The notes under the pieces are model-generated. The model did no database searches. It saw only the letters and a program-made list of their open reading frames with translations, and had not been told where the DNA came from. Position numbers and translations under genes: made by a program. Shown one piece after another: positions 7,900-17,090 of a stretch of 45,621 bases of DNA. Positions within the stretch are counted from its first letter, which is position 1; every line of letters starts with the position of its first letter. Source of the stretch: JANMCE01 sp031360915 (GTDB taxonomy: Bacteria > Actinomycetota > Acidimicrobiia > Acidimicrobiales > Ilumatobacteraceae); assembly GCA_031360915.1 (NCBI GenBank), contig JANMCE010000019.1, positions 1 through 45,621 on the forward strand, read 5' to 3'.

Positions 7900-10800
7900 A
7901 TGTGCACTGCCTGTAGTCAATCAATCGCTCGCAATGGTGTCTGCGGTAATCCGGCGTGCCCGACCCAAATCAATCAGGGCGTGCTCACGCAACCACTACG
8001 ATCACCCGCCCCGGCCACCTTTGCTCCCCCGAGTCCGACCATGCGCTTGGCTGCCCCGGCGCCCCGTACGCTTCCGCCGAACCTCACCGGGCCGCTGGTG
8101 CGAATCCCCGAGGGCCGTGGCGCTGCGGTCACCGCACTGCTTGAGGAACGGGCGCGCCTGGCCCGAGCGCGGGCCGCGATAGACGAGGCCCAGGAGCACC
8201 TCTTCCGGGCGGCACAGAAGGCCGGTGGACGCACCGCAGCCACCACGGATCTGCTGTTTCCCGCCGAGGATGACCCCAGCGTCGAATTGCAGGTGCTGCA
8301 GACCACGGTGAATGTCCACGTGCATCGACTCACGGACCTCAGCGGCGAAATTGGCGGAATCGAGCGTCGACTCGATGCCGTCGGCCGCTTCAAGAACAAG
8401 CAACGCCTTGCCCTCCAGGTGTCACTCGCCCGCCTCCGCTCCGAGATGGACATCACCCGCCAGCGTATCCAACGCTGTGACCAGCAGGGTCAGGCCGCTG
8501 GCGCTGAGCTGCGCACGCGACTCACATCAGAACTCGATCAGCGGGGCGAACAGATCTCTGCCCTCGACCGCTCGTTCGGACACGAGAGCCAACTGCCCTG
8601 GGAGCTCAACCGCTGGGACACCTGGCGGGCCAAGGGCGCGAGCTCTGTAGCCGAGATCCGCATCGGTGCGCTGCGTGAGTCGCTGGCCGGCGAGGGACTC
8701 GATGTGCCCCTCACCATCCCCTTTGTCGGTGGTGGCAAGAGCATCGTCATCACCAGCGACACCCAAGAGCAGCACGCTCAGGCCACTGCCCTCTTGCAGT
8801 CTCTCGTCCTCCGTACGGCAGCAATGTTTCCGCAACAGGCCAAGTACACCCTGCTCGATCCCGCGGGGAACGGCCTCGCATTCCCGATGGCTCGATCGCT
8901 CGCCCACCTCGCCTCCAGCTCCGGAGATGTTCGTCGGGACCTCGACGAAGTGAACGCCGAGATCCAACGGATCGTGCGCACCTACCTCGACCCCAGCCGC
9001 CCCTCGTTCGAGGACATTCCGGCCGAGATGCGGCTGGCCGAGCGCTACCACTTCGTGTTCGTGGCCAACTACCCGAACGGCTATGACCAACGGGCCGCCG
9101 AGGCGTTGCAGACCATTGCTCGCACCGGCCCCCGAGCCGGCGTCTACGTCATTCAGCATGTGGCAAGGGGCAACAACCGGCCGACAGCCAATGATCTCAG
9201 CCGTTTCGATATCGAGGATGCGTGGCGGCTCAACCTCGCCGAAGTTGGCCAGCCTCAGGCCGACATCTTCGGCTCGCTCGTGCTCGACGATGCACCATCG
9301 GCATCGCTGCAGGAAATCATCTTCGACCGACTCCGCGTTGCTCCGCCCCGTGATCAGCCCATTGCATGGGACGATCTCAATGCGTTTCCAGAGTCGGAGT
9401 GGTGGCAGGAGACCAGCACCGACCTCATCTCGGCGCCGATCGGTCGGTTCGGTGCGAGCGAGTCGATGCACATGTGGTTCGGCACCAACGACTGGGAAGA
9501 ACGGGCCTGCGTGCACGGAGTGCTGGGTGCCATGCCCGGCGCCGGGAAGTCCACTCTCTTTCACAACCTCATTACCTCTCTCGCCATCCGCTACAGCCCG
9601 GAGGAACTGCGCTTCCACCTGATCGACGGTAAGTACGGCGTTGAGTTCCAGGCCTACCGCAACCTTCCTCATGCATCCGTCGTCTCGCTGCGCACCTCAC
9701 CGGCGCTGTCGCGCAGTGTGCTCGCCGATCTCGTCGAGGAAATGGGCCGACGCAACACGATGTTCGCCCGGTCCGGCGTGGCCGATTTGCCCACCTACCG
9801 CCGTCGCGGTCAGCCGCACGGCAACCTTCCCCGCGTGCTGCTGGTGGTGGACGAATACCAGCAACTGTTTGACGGCGACCGCGATGGTGAAGCCTCAGCC
9901 AACCTGCTGCGACTGTCACAGCAGGGTCGCAGCGTCGGCATCCACATGCTGTTGGCATCGCAGCGTTTCGAGACCGCGGGGATGCTGCACCGCGCCGACA
10001 TCTTCGGCAACATGCACCTGCGAATGTCGATGCAACTGGCACAGGCCGACTCGGCCACGCTCACTGATTTCGGCTTGAAGGGGCGTCGCCTGATCAGCGC
10101 CACCTGCGACCGTGTCGGCCGCTTGGTCATGAACGACCGCGCCGGCGACGATGAAACCAACATCGCCGGCAAGGCTGCGCTGCTCGATGCTCGTCGACGC
10201 GACGAAGTCATCGCCATGCTGGCCAGCAAGGCGGCGCTGCTGTCTCGGGGTTCGTTCCAGGCTCGCACCGTGGTGTTCAACGGACCGGCCCAACCCGACC
10301 TGCTGAACAACCCCCACGTCCAGGGGCTCCTCCTTCCTGGGGTCTGGCTCGATAGCCATCGGATGGAAGCCCTCGCTCGGGCCGAACAGCCGGCCGGCGG
10401 CTTCGGCGTTCGTGACTGGCTGGCGGCCGAACGACCCGTCGCGCTCTTCCTCGGTCAGGAGTTCAACGTGCGCGGCCACGCCAACGTGGTGCTGCGCCGT
10501 CGCCGCACCGAGCATCTTGTCGTCGTTGGCGAACACCACGAAACACGGATCGCCATTGTCGCTGCAGCCATGATGAGCGCAGCGCTGGTAGAGCATCCGA
10601 CCAACCTGCAGATCTGGACGAACGACCGCAGCGTCGATAGAGCTTCATGGTCAGACGTCTTGGCCTCCGCCACCGGGCACCTCGCCTCCCTCGGCGTTGA
10701 TGCCCGCATCGGCCGCCATACCGCGGAATGCACCAGCCTGCTGATTGCCGCCATGGTCGAACTCGATCGACGCGAAAAACTGTCAGAGGACGAGCAGAGC

Positions 10801-11277
10801 GAAGCATCCACGCTGATAGTTGTGCTGAACGAGCCGGACCGGGTGCCAGCGTTACAACGCACGTCCGACGACTACGGCAGTCTTGAGTCGGACCTCGGTC
10901 GAACGCTGCGCTCACTGCTCAGTCGAGGTTCTGCGGTCGGCATCCACGTGATCGTTTCGATTGCATCGCTCGGCCTCCTCCGAAGCGTACTGTCCGACAA
11001 GACAGTGCAGGACGACGTCCGTCACCGCGTCGTCATGCAAATGCCTGAGGACGATTCGTTCGTGCTCGTTCGATCGAGCGCGGCGTCGAAGTTGCAGGCC
11101 GACGGTGATAGACCGGTCGCCGCGCTGGCGTTCGATACCCATCGCCAGGAAGCGGTGTGCTTCAAGCCCTACAGCATCGCAGCCACCAACACCGCGTTCG
11201 CTGACAGCACCGAGCACGGTGACTTCATGACGCAGATCGCGTCGATCACTCAGCAATTGGCGAGGCGCTTTGTCTGA
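7900..11277 (+). CDS. FtsK/EccC-like ATPase with N-terminal zinc-ribbon motif and coiled coil
   Basis: The 1125-residue product belongs to the FtsK/SpoIIIE/HerA translocase class. I start it at ATG 7900, five bases after GAGG (7891-7894); an in-frame TTG at 7777 would add 41 hydrophilic residues. Domains: a Cys cluster (C2, C5, C15, C20) like a small zinc ribbon; a helical, probably coiled-coil region (about 80-230); a first RecA-like domain (about 265-480) whose P-loop position reads SDTQEQH and is degenerate; a second domain with intact Walker A GAMPGAGKS (543-551) and Walker B VLLVVDE (646-652); a third with degenerate P-loop GEHHETR (877-883) and LIVVLNE (972-978). Only the middle ATPase should be catalytic. 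The three-ATPase plan recalls EccC of type VII secretion, but no ESX partner is nearby. The cargo (protein, DNA or glycan-linked) is unknown. Confidence 0.88.
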   Translation: MCTACSQSIARNGVCGNPACPTQINQGVLTQPLRSPAPATFAPPSPTMRLAAPAPRTLPPNLTGPLVRIPEGRGAAVTALLEERARLARARAAIDEAQEHLFRAAQKAGGRTAATTDLLFPAEDDPSVELQVLQTTVNVHVHRLTDLSGEIGGIERRLDAVGRFKNKQRLALQVSLARLRSEMDITRQRIQRCDQQGQAAGAELRTRLTSELDQRGEQISALDRSFGHESQLPWELNRWDTWRAKGASSVAEIRIGALRESLAGEGLDVPLTIPFVGGGKSIVITSDTQEQHAQATALLQSLVLRTAAMFPQQAKYTLLDPAGNGLAFPMARSLAHLASSSGDVRRDLDEVNAEIQRIVRTYLDPSRPSFEDIPAEMRLAERYHFVFVANYPNGYDQRAAEALQTIARTGPRAGVYVIQHVARGNNRPTANDLSRFDIEDAWRLNLAEVGQPQADIFGSLVLDDAPSASLQEIIFDRLRVAPPRDQPIAWDDLNAFPESEWWQETSTDLISAPIGRFGASESMHMWFGTNDWEERACVHGVLGAMPGAGKSTLFHNLITSLAIRYSPEELRFHLIDGKYGVEFQAYRNLPHASVVSLRTSPALSRSVLADLVEEMGRRNTMFARSGVADLPTYRRRGQPHGNLPRVLLVVDEYQQLFDGDRDGEASANLLRLSQQGRSVGIHMLLASQRFETAGMLHRADIFGNMHLRMSMQLAQADSATLTDFGLKGRRLISATCDRVGRLVMNDRAGDDETNIAGKAALLDARRRDEVIAMLASKAALLSRGSFQARTVVFNGPAQPDLLNNPHVQGLLLPGVWLDSHRMEALARAEQPAGGFGVRDWLAAERPVALFLGQEFNVRGHANVVLRRRRTEHLVVVGEHHETRIAIVAAAMMSAALVEHPTNLQIWTNDRSVDRASWSDVLASATGHLASLGVDARIGRHTAECTSLLIAAMVELDRREKLSEDEQSEASTLIVVLNEPDRVPALQRTSDDYGSLESDLGRTLRSLLSRGSAVGIHVIVSIASLGLLRSVLSDKTVQDDVRHRVVMQMPEDDSFVLVRSSAASKLQADGDRPVAALAFDTHRQEAVCFKPYSIAATNTAFADSTEHGDFMTQIASITQQLARRFV

Positions 11278-12226
11278 TTTCGCCGCCCCTTCTGGCACGC
11301 CAGTTGCCTTCCGCTCTCCCGCCGCCGCGGAGGCGTCGCGACGTATCATTGCGCTCACGCACCTCAGCGACGAATACCGGCGTTTCACCGCCTACGCTCA
11401 GGCTGCTCAGGCCGACGCCGTCTCGCAAGCCCGAGCCGTTGGCGAGCTAGTGCACCGGGCCCAACGCAGCGCGGCCTTCGCTGGGAACCTCTCGGAACGC
11501 AACGCCGCCGATCTGGGTGGCGTCACCCGTTCGGTCGAGGACGCTCGGACGGAAGTCGCCATCGCAGGTGGCCGCATAAGCGAACGACTCGTGAGCCTGG
11601 AGCGCTCGCTCGACATCGCAGAACGCGCCCATCAGTCGTGGGGCATTGCCCAGTCAAGGTCGGTCGACGCACGTGAGCGGGCGACCAATCGGCTGGCTGC
11701 GGCCCGGATCAGTGAGCGGCGCTTGGCCGCGGTCGTGGCGGCCAGAGCCGAAACCATTTCAGTCGAGTTGCAGCGGGCTCAGCGAGACCTGAGCCACGCC
11801 CGCGAAGATGTCGCCCAGTTCGCAGCCGAGATTGAAGCAGCCGAAGAACTGATCGAGCGATACGACCGCGCCGTCGCTGCGTGTGAGACCGCAACCGAAA
11901 TGGCACAGGCCGCGGTCGACCGGCAGCGAGCATGTCGTCAACTGATCAGCCTCGCGCAGGACCACGTGGACACCGCGGCAGCGGTGACCCAGCAGACCTC
12001 CGAGACGCTGCGCCGGCAACAAGACGGCGCCGGTCACATGACCCAGCAAACCATCCTGGCGCTGCGGGCTGACGAGCATGCCGGACGCCTCTTGACGACA
12101 GCCAACAGTGACTACGACGATGCCCAGCGCCACGCCAGCGAAACGCGCCGACATCTGCTTGACGAGGTGGAGCTGTTTCGTTCGCGGGCATCGAGCGGAC
12201 GCAACGGATTCCACTATGCCGAATGA
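11270..12226 (+). CDS. long coiled-coil protein, partner of FtsK-like ATPase
   Basis: The 318-residue, Ala/Arg/Glu-rich protein is almost entirely helical, with heptad-like spacing through about residues 30-290 and no signal peptide or membrane segment. I recognise no family. It starts at TTG 11270, eight bases inside the end of the FtsK-like gene, and its stop overlaps the next start. Production is therefore tightly coupled to the ATPase. A scaffold, adaptor or filament role beside the coiled-coil region of the ATPase is a reasonable inference, but nothing in the sequence identifies a ligand. Confidence 0.8.
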   Translation: MSDFAAPSGTPVAFRSPAAAEASRRIIALTHLSDEYRRFTAYAQAAQADAVSQARAVGELVHRAQRSAAFAGNLSERNAADLGGVTRSVEDARTEVAIAGGRISERLVSLERSLDIAERAHQSWGIAQSRSVDARERATNRLAAARISERRLAAVVAARAETISVELQRAQRDLSHAREDVAQFAAEIEAAEELIERYDRAVAACETATEMAQAAVDRQRACRQLISLAQDHVDTAAAVTQQTSETLRRQQDGAGHMTQQTILALRADEHAGRLLTTANSDYDDAQRHASETRRHLLDEVELFRSRASSGRNGFHYAE

Positions 12227-12632
12227 GATATACCTCCGACTCCGCCAGCAGAGTTCCCTGGTTGCCGCGATTCGTCACGACCGGCCGGGACTGTGGCGCG
12301 AAGACATAATGCGCGACCTGGATCTCCTTCATGTGCGTCCCCACGACCTCGCCACGACGTCATTGCTCAACCGCCTCGACCGTCACGCCGCTGCGTTGGA
12401 CGAGGCAAAGGCCCTGGCCCGCGCCGTCGTTGGTGGAAATGACGTGGTCATCGAAACGGGCCAGGCGCTGAACAGCGACCTCGCCCTGATTGCCCGAAGT
12501 GTGAAAGCCGCGCACGATCACGTCGTACTCTCGTTGGCCGACGACGAATCGGCGAGGGCCGCTGAGTTGCAGGTAATGCGTAGCGTGCAGGAGGCGAACC
12601 TCATCGGCTTCGGCGGCACGGTCGCGTTATGA
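12216..12632 (+). CDS. small helical protein of the FtsK-like module
   Basis: The 138-residue product starts at ATG 12216 (MPNEIYLRLRQQ). A longer frame from 12108 lies wholly within the preceding gene and is rejected. The protein is predicted alpha-helical, soluble and of mixed charge, and I recognise no motif. It overlaps the coiled-coil gene by 11 bp and the downstream ABC permease by 4 bp (ATGA). It therefore physically links the FtsK-like module to the polysaccharide exporter. Its size and position suit an adaptor or a substrate of the ATPase; either is inference. Confidence 0.7.
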   Translation: MPNEIYLRLRQQSSLVAAIRHDRPGLWREDIMRDLDLLHVRPHDLATTSLLNRLDRHAAALDEAKALARAVVGGNDVVIETGQALNSDLALIARSVKAAHDHVVLSLADDESARAAELQVMRSVQEANLIGFGGTVAL

Positions 12633-13441
12633 GAATCATCACCCCGCCGCGCCGCTGGGCGCCGCTGCGTCTACGCGAGGTGTGGGAATTCCGCGATCTC
12701 TTCAAGCGATTCGTCGCCCGCGATCTGACGCTGCGTTACCGCCAGACGGCTCTCGGCGTCATCTGGGTTGTGCTGCAGCCGTTGCTCGGGGCGGGTGTGC
12801 TCAGCTTTGTGTTCGGCCGCATCGCACATCTTCCATCCGACGGCGTGCCGTACTTCGTGTTCGCCTACGTCGGTATGCTTGCGTGGAACACGCTGTCGTC
12901 CACGGTGACCAAGATCAGCACATCACTCACCGGCAACCAGCAGCTCATCTCCAAAATCTTCTTCCCGCGCCTGGTGCTCCCGCTATCCACGCTGGGGTCG
13001 ACCCTCATCGACTTCGCGGTCGCCTTGGCCATGCTGGGGGTGATCCTGGTCGTGCAGGGCGTGACACCCGGTCGCACAATACTGACACTGCCGATCTGGC
13101 TGTTTCTGCTCGTTCTACTCGGCTCTGGCATCGGCCTGGCCGCCGCGGCACTAATGGTGAGCTATCGCGATATCGGCTATGTATTGCCGGTGCTTTTGCA
13201 GGTTGGTCTGTACGCCAGCCCAGTCGCGTACAGCGTCACCGCAGTGCCCACCGCGGTTCGATGGGCCGTCACACTGAACCCGATAACGGGCCTACTCGAA
13301 GGATTCCGCAGCGCCTGTCTCGGACTGCCGCTGCCGAACGGCGCACTTCTCGCTTGGTCAGCCGTGTGCTCGATTGCGGCGTTCTTCGGCGGCGCGCTGG
13401 TCTTCGCCAATCGAGAACGGCGGTTCGCTGATGTCATCTAG
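12629..13441 (+). CDS. ABC-2 type polysaccharide exporter permease (Wzm/TagG-like)
   Basis: The 270-residue integral membrane protein has about six hydrophobic segments and the family opening: an amphipathic FRDLFKRFVARDLTLRYRQT followed by LGVIWVVLQPLL. These are typical of permeases that export O-antigen, teichoic acid or other lipid-linked glycans across the inner membrane. It pairs with the ATPase encoded immediately downstream (11-bp overlap) and is coupled upstream to the helical protein gene. The start ATG overlaps the previous stop (ATGA). Substrate class is assigned from the family and from the surrounding glycosyltransferases. Confidence 0.92.
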   Translation: MRIITPPRRWAPLRLREVWEFRDLFKRFVARDLTLRYRQTALGVIWVVLQPLLGAGVLSFVFGRIAHLPSDGVPYFVFAYVGMLAWNTLSSTVTKISTSLTGNQQLISKIFFPRLVLPLSTLGSTLIDFAVALAMLGVILVVQGVTPGRTILTLPIWLFLLVLLGSGIGLAAAALMVSYRDIGYVLPVLLQVGLYASPVAYSVTAVPTAVRWAVTLNPITGLLEGFRSACLGLPLPNGALLAWSAVCSIAAFFGGALVFANRERRFADVI

Positions 13442-14708
13442 CGACACCGCTATCGCCATGCGCGGCCTGGGTAAGGCGTACGAAATTCGACGCAGCGAAG
13501 AGCAGCACATCACGCTTGCCGAGCAGGCGCTCGACCGTCTGCGCCATCCCCTTCGCACGCGAACGTCAGAGACGTTCTGGGCGTTACGCGACATGGATGC
13601 CGACATCGCCCGCGGCCAAGTCACCGCGCTGGTCGGCCGTAACGGTGCCGGCAAAAGCACACTGCTCAAAGTGCTCAGCCGCATCACCGCACCCACCACC
13701 GGTCGCGTCGAGATCGACGGACGGGTCGGCTCGCTCCTCGAAGTCGGCACCGGTTTCCACCCCGAACTGACCGGTCGGGAGAACATCTTCCTGAACGGCT
13801 CCATCCTTGGCATGACCCGAGCCGAGGTGAGGCGACAATTTGACCTCATCGTCGAGTTCGCCGGTGTTGCCTCGTTCCTTGATACTCCCGTGAAGCGGTA
13901 CTCCAGCGGCATGTACGTGCGGCTGGCCTTCGCGGTCGCCTCCCACCTGGACACCGAGATACTCATCGTGGATGAAGTGCTGGCGGTCGGCGACCAGGAC
14001 TTCCAGCGTCAGTGCCTCGGCAAGCTGGGTTCCATCGCCAAGGACGGCCGTACCGTCGTGCTGGTGAGCCACAACATGGGCGTCGTCAAGCAGATCGCCC
14101 ACCAGGCACTGCTGCTGCGCGAGGGCCGGGTGATCAGCGCCGGAAGCGTCGAAGACGCCATTGCTGGCTACATGCACCAGACGGCGACGGGTGACGATTT
14201 CCAGACGTTCACCGACAACGATCGTTGGGATCTGCAACTCGCTCGAGAGGTTGAGATCATCAGCGGACGGATGGGTGGTCACCCGTCCGGTTTCTTCGAC
14301 GCCTCCGACGACGTCAGCTTCGATGTGAACCTGCGAGCCAACGAAACAGTCGGTGCTCTGCGCATCAGCCTGACGTTGTCAGCCAGCTCCGGAGAACCGG
14401 TCGGCTCAACGTTTAGCCAGAGCTTCGTGCCGCCGGCCAACGGGGACACCGCGATGGTGTCGGTTCGCATCCCCGATCTCGCGCTTGCCCCGGGTCGCTA
14501 TCACCTTGCGGTCGCAACCGGCGTCGGCGACGCCCGCACCGGACATCGTGACTTCGATGTCATCACCAACGTGCTGCCTTTCGAAGTAGCTCCTGGAGTA
14601 GGCGCTGACGGTGCGTTCGAGCACTGGCAGAGCCACTGGGGTCGTATTCGCATCAATCCACTCGTCGTCCAGCAAGGAGTCATCGACCATGCGCATCTTG
14701 CTCTTTAG
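13431..14708 (+). CDS. ABC polysaccharide exporter ATPase with C-terminal cargo-type domain (Wzt-like)
   Basis: The 425-residue protein starts at ATG 13431; the longer frame from 13374 lies within the permease gene. Its nucleotide-binding domain contains Walker A GRNGAGKS (69-76), the signature YSSGM (157-161), VDE of Walker B (180-182) and the switch region VLVSHNMG. After about residue 255 comes a beta-rich domain like the C-terminal carbohydrate-binding part of Wzt, which recognises the finished, capped glycan before export. Length is close to Wzt-type proteins and longer than plain TagH-like ATPases. It works with the upstream permease. Its presence suggests that chains are completed in the cytoplasm before export. 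Confidence 0.93.
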   Translation: MSSSDTAIAMRGLGKAYEIRRSEEQHITLAEQALDRLRHPLRTRTSETFWALRDMDADIARGQVTALVGRNGAGKSTLLKVLSRITAPTTGRVEIDGRVGSLLEVGTGFHPELTGRENIFLNGSILGMTRAEVRRQFDLIVEFAGVASFLDTPVKRYSSGMYVRLAFAVASHLDTEILIVDEVLAVGDQDFQRQCLGKLGSIAKDGRTVVLVSHNMGVVKQIAHQALLLREGRVISAGSVEDAIAGYMHQTATGDDFQTFTDNDRWDLQLAREVEIISGRMGGHPSGFFDASDDVSFDVNLRANETVGALRISLTLSASSGEPVGSTFSQSFVPPANGDTAMVSVRIPDLALAPGRYHLAVATGVGDARTGHRDFDVITNVLPFEVAPGVGADGAFEHWQSHWGRIRINPLVVQQGVIDHAHLAL

Positions 14709-15891
14709 CCCCCTCGCCCATCTCGATCCGCCGTCGGGCGACATCTCCTACACCGAGGCGCTACTGGCCGAGCCACCGCCGGGCGTTGAGTACGTCACCT
14801 ACGCGGATGCCATCGATCAGGGGCTGATAACGGTGCGCGGCCGGCGGCCCGCTCACGGAACGTTTGGCCTCACCGATTTGACGGTTCTCGGCGTGCGCGC
14901 CGGCGAACGTGCCCTGCGACGGCGAGGCATGATGTTTCGTGAGCCCTGGTGGTTCGTCTCGATCAAACCGGGCGCGTTCGATCTTGTCCATCAGCACCTG
15001 TTCGCGGTGCGTCAGATCGGCACGCACATTCCGGTGGTGTCGACGGCCGGGTATCCACTCTCGGTGCGCTACCGAGATGCCGAACACTGGAGCCAATGGC
15101 GTGTCAGTCAGGCGGTCGTGCTGGAGAAGACCTTGAGCCGCCTGCTTCGGCTGCACAATCCGTGGTTGATCGGCCGACCGGGCAACGTGCTCTCGGGTTA
15201 CAGCCTCAAGTTCTGGGCGTTCCTGGTTGGCCATGGCGCGGCGCCCGCTTCAACTCGAGTGATCGGCACGGGCCTGCAGGATCTGCATCTGCCACCGAAG
15301 CAAACCAATGGCACCACGCTGGCGTTCATCGGACGGGACTTCGATCGCAAGGGTGGCATCGAAGTGCTTTGCGCCTTTCGCATTCTGAAAGGCAGGCATC
15401 CGTCGCTGCAGCTGATCGTGGTGACCACCATCGAGAACATCGCGGCCCACAGCATCGTGGGCGATGGCATCACCGTCCTAGCTGATCTTCCTCGGGAAGA
15501 ACTGCTGCACGACTACCTGCCGCACATTGACGTGCTTGTGTCTCCCACGTCATCAGACTGCGGCGCACCATATGCCATCCTGGAAGCGCTGCAATCGGGA
15601 GCATGTGTGGTGCTGTCGAAGAACGCCTGGCTCGATGACCGCCTGGTGGAACCGGCCATTCGTCGAGCCGGTGACGGCGTGGGCGCGTTGGTTGCCGAGC
15701 TTGAAGATCTGCTACAAGCCCCGAACCTCGAACGCGCTCAGGCTGCGGCCAGGCCGCTCTGGCTAAAGGCCTTCTCGATGACCGCGCTCCACGTTGACCT
15801 GTTGGCGGCCTACGTTGCCGTGGCACCGATGCACCCGGTTGGCGTGACGAAGACGACATCAGCGATGTCGAAGGTCCTTAGCCGCCCGTGA
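14689..15891 (+). CDS. GT4-like glycosyltransferase
   Basis: The 400-residue product starts at ATG 14689, nine bases after AAGGAG (14674-14679) and 20 bp inside the end of the wzt-like gene. It is a GT-B type enzyme. The N-terminal half begins MRILLFSPLAHLDPPSGD. The donor half has LAFIGRDFDRKGG, a GT4-style strand and loop, and then VLVSPTSSDCGAPYAILEAL, corresponding to the nucleotide-sugar binding ExxxxE-type region with the first acid replaced by Cys-Gly-Ala context. It transfers an unidentified sugar during glycan assembly. The stop overlaps the next start (GTGA). Confidence 0.82.
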   Translation: MRILLFSPLAHLDPPSGDISYTEALLAEPPPGVEYVTYADAIDQGLITVRGRRPAHGTFGLTDLTVLGVRAGERALRRRGMMFREPWWFVSIKPGAFDLVHQHLFAVRQIGTHIPVVSTAGYPLSVRYRDAEHWSQWRVSQAVVLEKTLSRLLRLHNPWLIGRPGNVLSGYSLKFWAFLVGHGAAPASTRVIGTGLQDLHLPPKQTNGTTLAFIGRDFDRKGGIEVLCAFRILKGRHPSLQLIVVTTIENIAAHSIVGDGITVLADLPREELLHDYLPHIDVLVSPTSSDCGAPYAILEALQSGACVVLSKNAWLDDRLVEPAIRRAGDGVGALVAELEDLLQAPNLERAQAAARPLWLKAFSMTALHVDLLAAYVAVAPMHPVGVTKTTSAMSKVLSRP

Positions 15892-17090
15892 GCAACCGAC
15901 CTGCGGTGCTCGTTGCAGCACGACCATTCGATCTCAGCGAGGCGCCCTTCGACGCGTTCGTTGAACGCCACGGTCGGATGGTTGAACTTCTGTGCGACCA
16001 CTTCAACGTCTCGCTTCTCGGGCTGCGTCAGGAAACCGACCAGGCCTCGATTAGCCAACGGTGGGGACACCTTCCGTACTCCGAGGTGAGCATTCGTGAC
16101 ACCGGATCCTCGCGAACCCAGCGACTAGCCTCTGCCTGGCGGGTGGGCCGCGATCGGGACATCGATACCGAGCACGAGGCTATTGACGCGGCCGCTACGT
16201 TGCATGCCCCCGAAGCAATCGTCACGGTTGGGCCGTGGCTCGGCCGGGCCTACCGCCCACTGCACGCAATGCGACCAAGCGTGCATCTGTTCGAAGAAGA
16301 CCTGTCGCAGATGATCGAACTCGCACCGCAGTCGCGCCAGGCTCGGGCCTTGCGCCGCGTCGAGATCTTCCTCGCTTCACGATCTCACCTACGGCCAAGC
16401 ACGGTCTGCTACATCGCCCGCAGCGAGGAGCAGGCCGCGCGACGTCGATACCCGCTTTCCGAAGCCGTCTATCTCCCCTACACGCTCGACGAGCGGCAAT
16501 GGCCAACGGCTTCTTCTCCCGTAGCCGGTACGGGCGCCATCGTCGTCGGCAACATGAGTCAGCTGCGTAATGCCGAGGGTCTGGCCGATCTCTGTTCACT
16601 CGTGGCCGATCGGTCCGAGCATCCGCTTTGGGGCACCCGCGTGCTGTCCGATAGCGGGTTACATCCGTGCCTCGAACCGTTCGTGGCGAGCGGAATGCTG
16701 GTTCCGACCGACGGCCGAGACTTAGCCACCGGGTACCGGTCGGCGGCGCTCGCCATCGTGCCGGCGCAACGACTGTCCGGGCTAAAGACCACGGTGCTGC
16801 AGGCTTGGACGATGGGTTGCCCGGTTGTTGGGTACGCCGCCTCCGCCCACAGCGTCGGTGCCGATCAGTCGTGCATGCGATTCGGAGAGACGCCGTTGGC
16901 GCTGCTCGATCAGCTTGACGAACTTTTCGCTTCACCATCTGAGCGCTATGCGCTCGCCATGGGTGGATTCGCAAAGTTGCGGAGTGGGTACGACGACGAT
17001 CGGAACCGGACAACCTTTCTCTCCGCCGTGCGCCACGCGGCCAGCGCTGATCAGACAGCGATGCCTTCACCCGTCAGCACGCGGTCGTAA
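15888..17090 (+). CDS. divergent GT-B fold glycosyltransferase
   Basis: The 400-residue product starts at GTG 15888, overlapping the previous stop. It has two Rossmann-like halves. The C-terminal half carries GAIVVGNMSQLRNAEGL and a donor-side stretch RLSGLKTTVLQAWTMGCPVV, which resembles the GT4 'E(x7)E' helix but has K/T/V where the first Glu is expected. It is more divergent than its neighbours, and donor and acceptor are unknown. Its last 40 bp overlap the convergent gene on the other strand (17051-17090). Confidence 0.7.
   Translation: MSNRPAVLVAARPFDLSEAPFDAFVERHGRMVELLCDHFNVSLLGLRQETDQASISQRWGHLPYSEVSIRDTGSSRTQRLASAWRVGRDRDIDTEHEAIDAAATLHAPEAIVTVGPWLGRAYRPLHAMRPSVHLFEEDLSQMIELAPQSRQARALRRVEIFLASRSHLRPSTVCYIARSEEQAARRRYPLSEAVYLPYTLDERQWPTASSPVAGTGAIVVGNMSQLRNAEGLADLCSLVADRSEHPLWGTRVLSDSGLHPCLEPFVASGMLVPTDGRDLATGYRSAALAIVPAQRLSGLKTTVLQAWTMGCPVVGYAASAHSVGADQSCMRFGETPLALLDQLDELFASPSERYALAMGGFAKLRSGYDDDRNRTTFLSAVRHAASADQTAMPSPVSTRS

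Noticed and set aside
8728..8742. GGGKS in the first ATPase domain as an active Walker A motif
   Set aside because: It precedes the first strand; the real P-loop position (SDTQEQH) lacks the Gly-Lys-Ser/Thr pattern.
7900..12632. Type VII (ESX) secretion locus
   Set aside because: No EccB, EccD, EccE, mycosin or WXG100 gene is near; the neighbours are glycan genes and the partner proteins are coiled coils.
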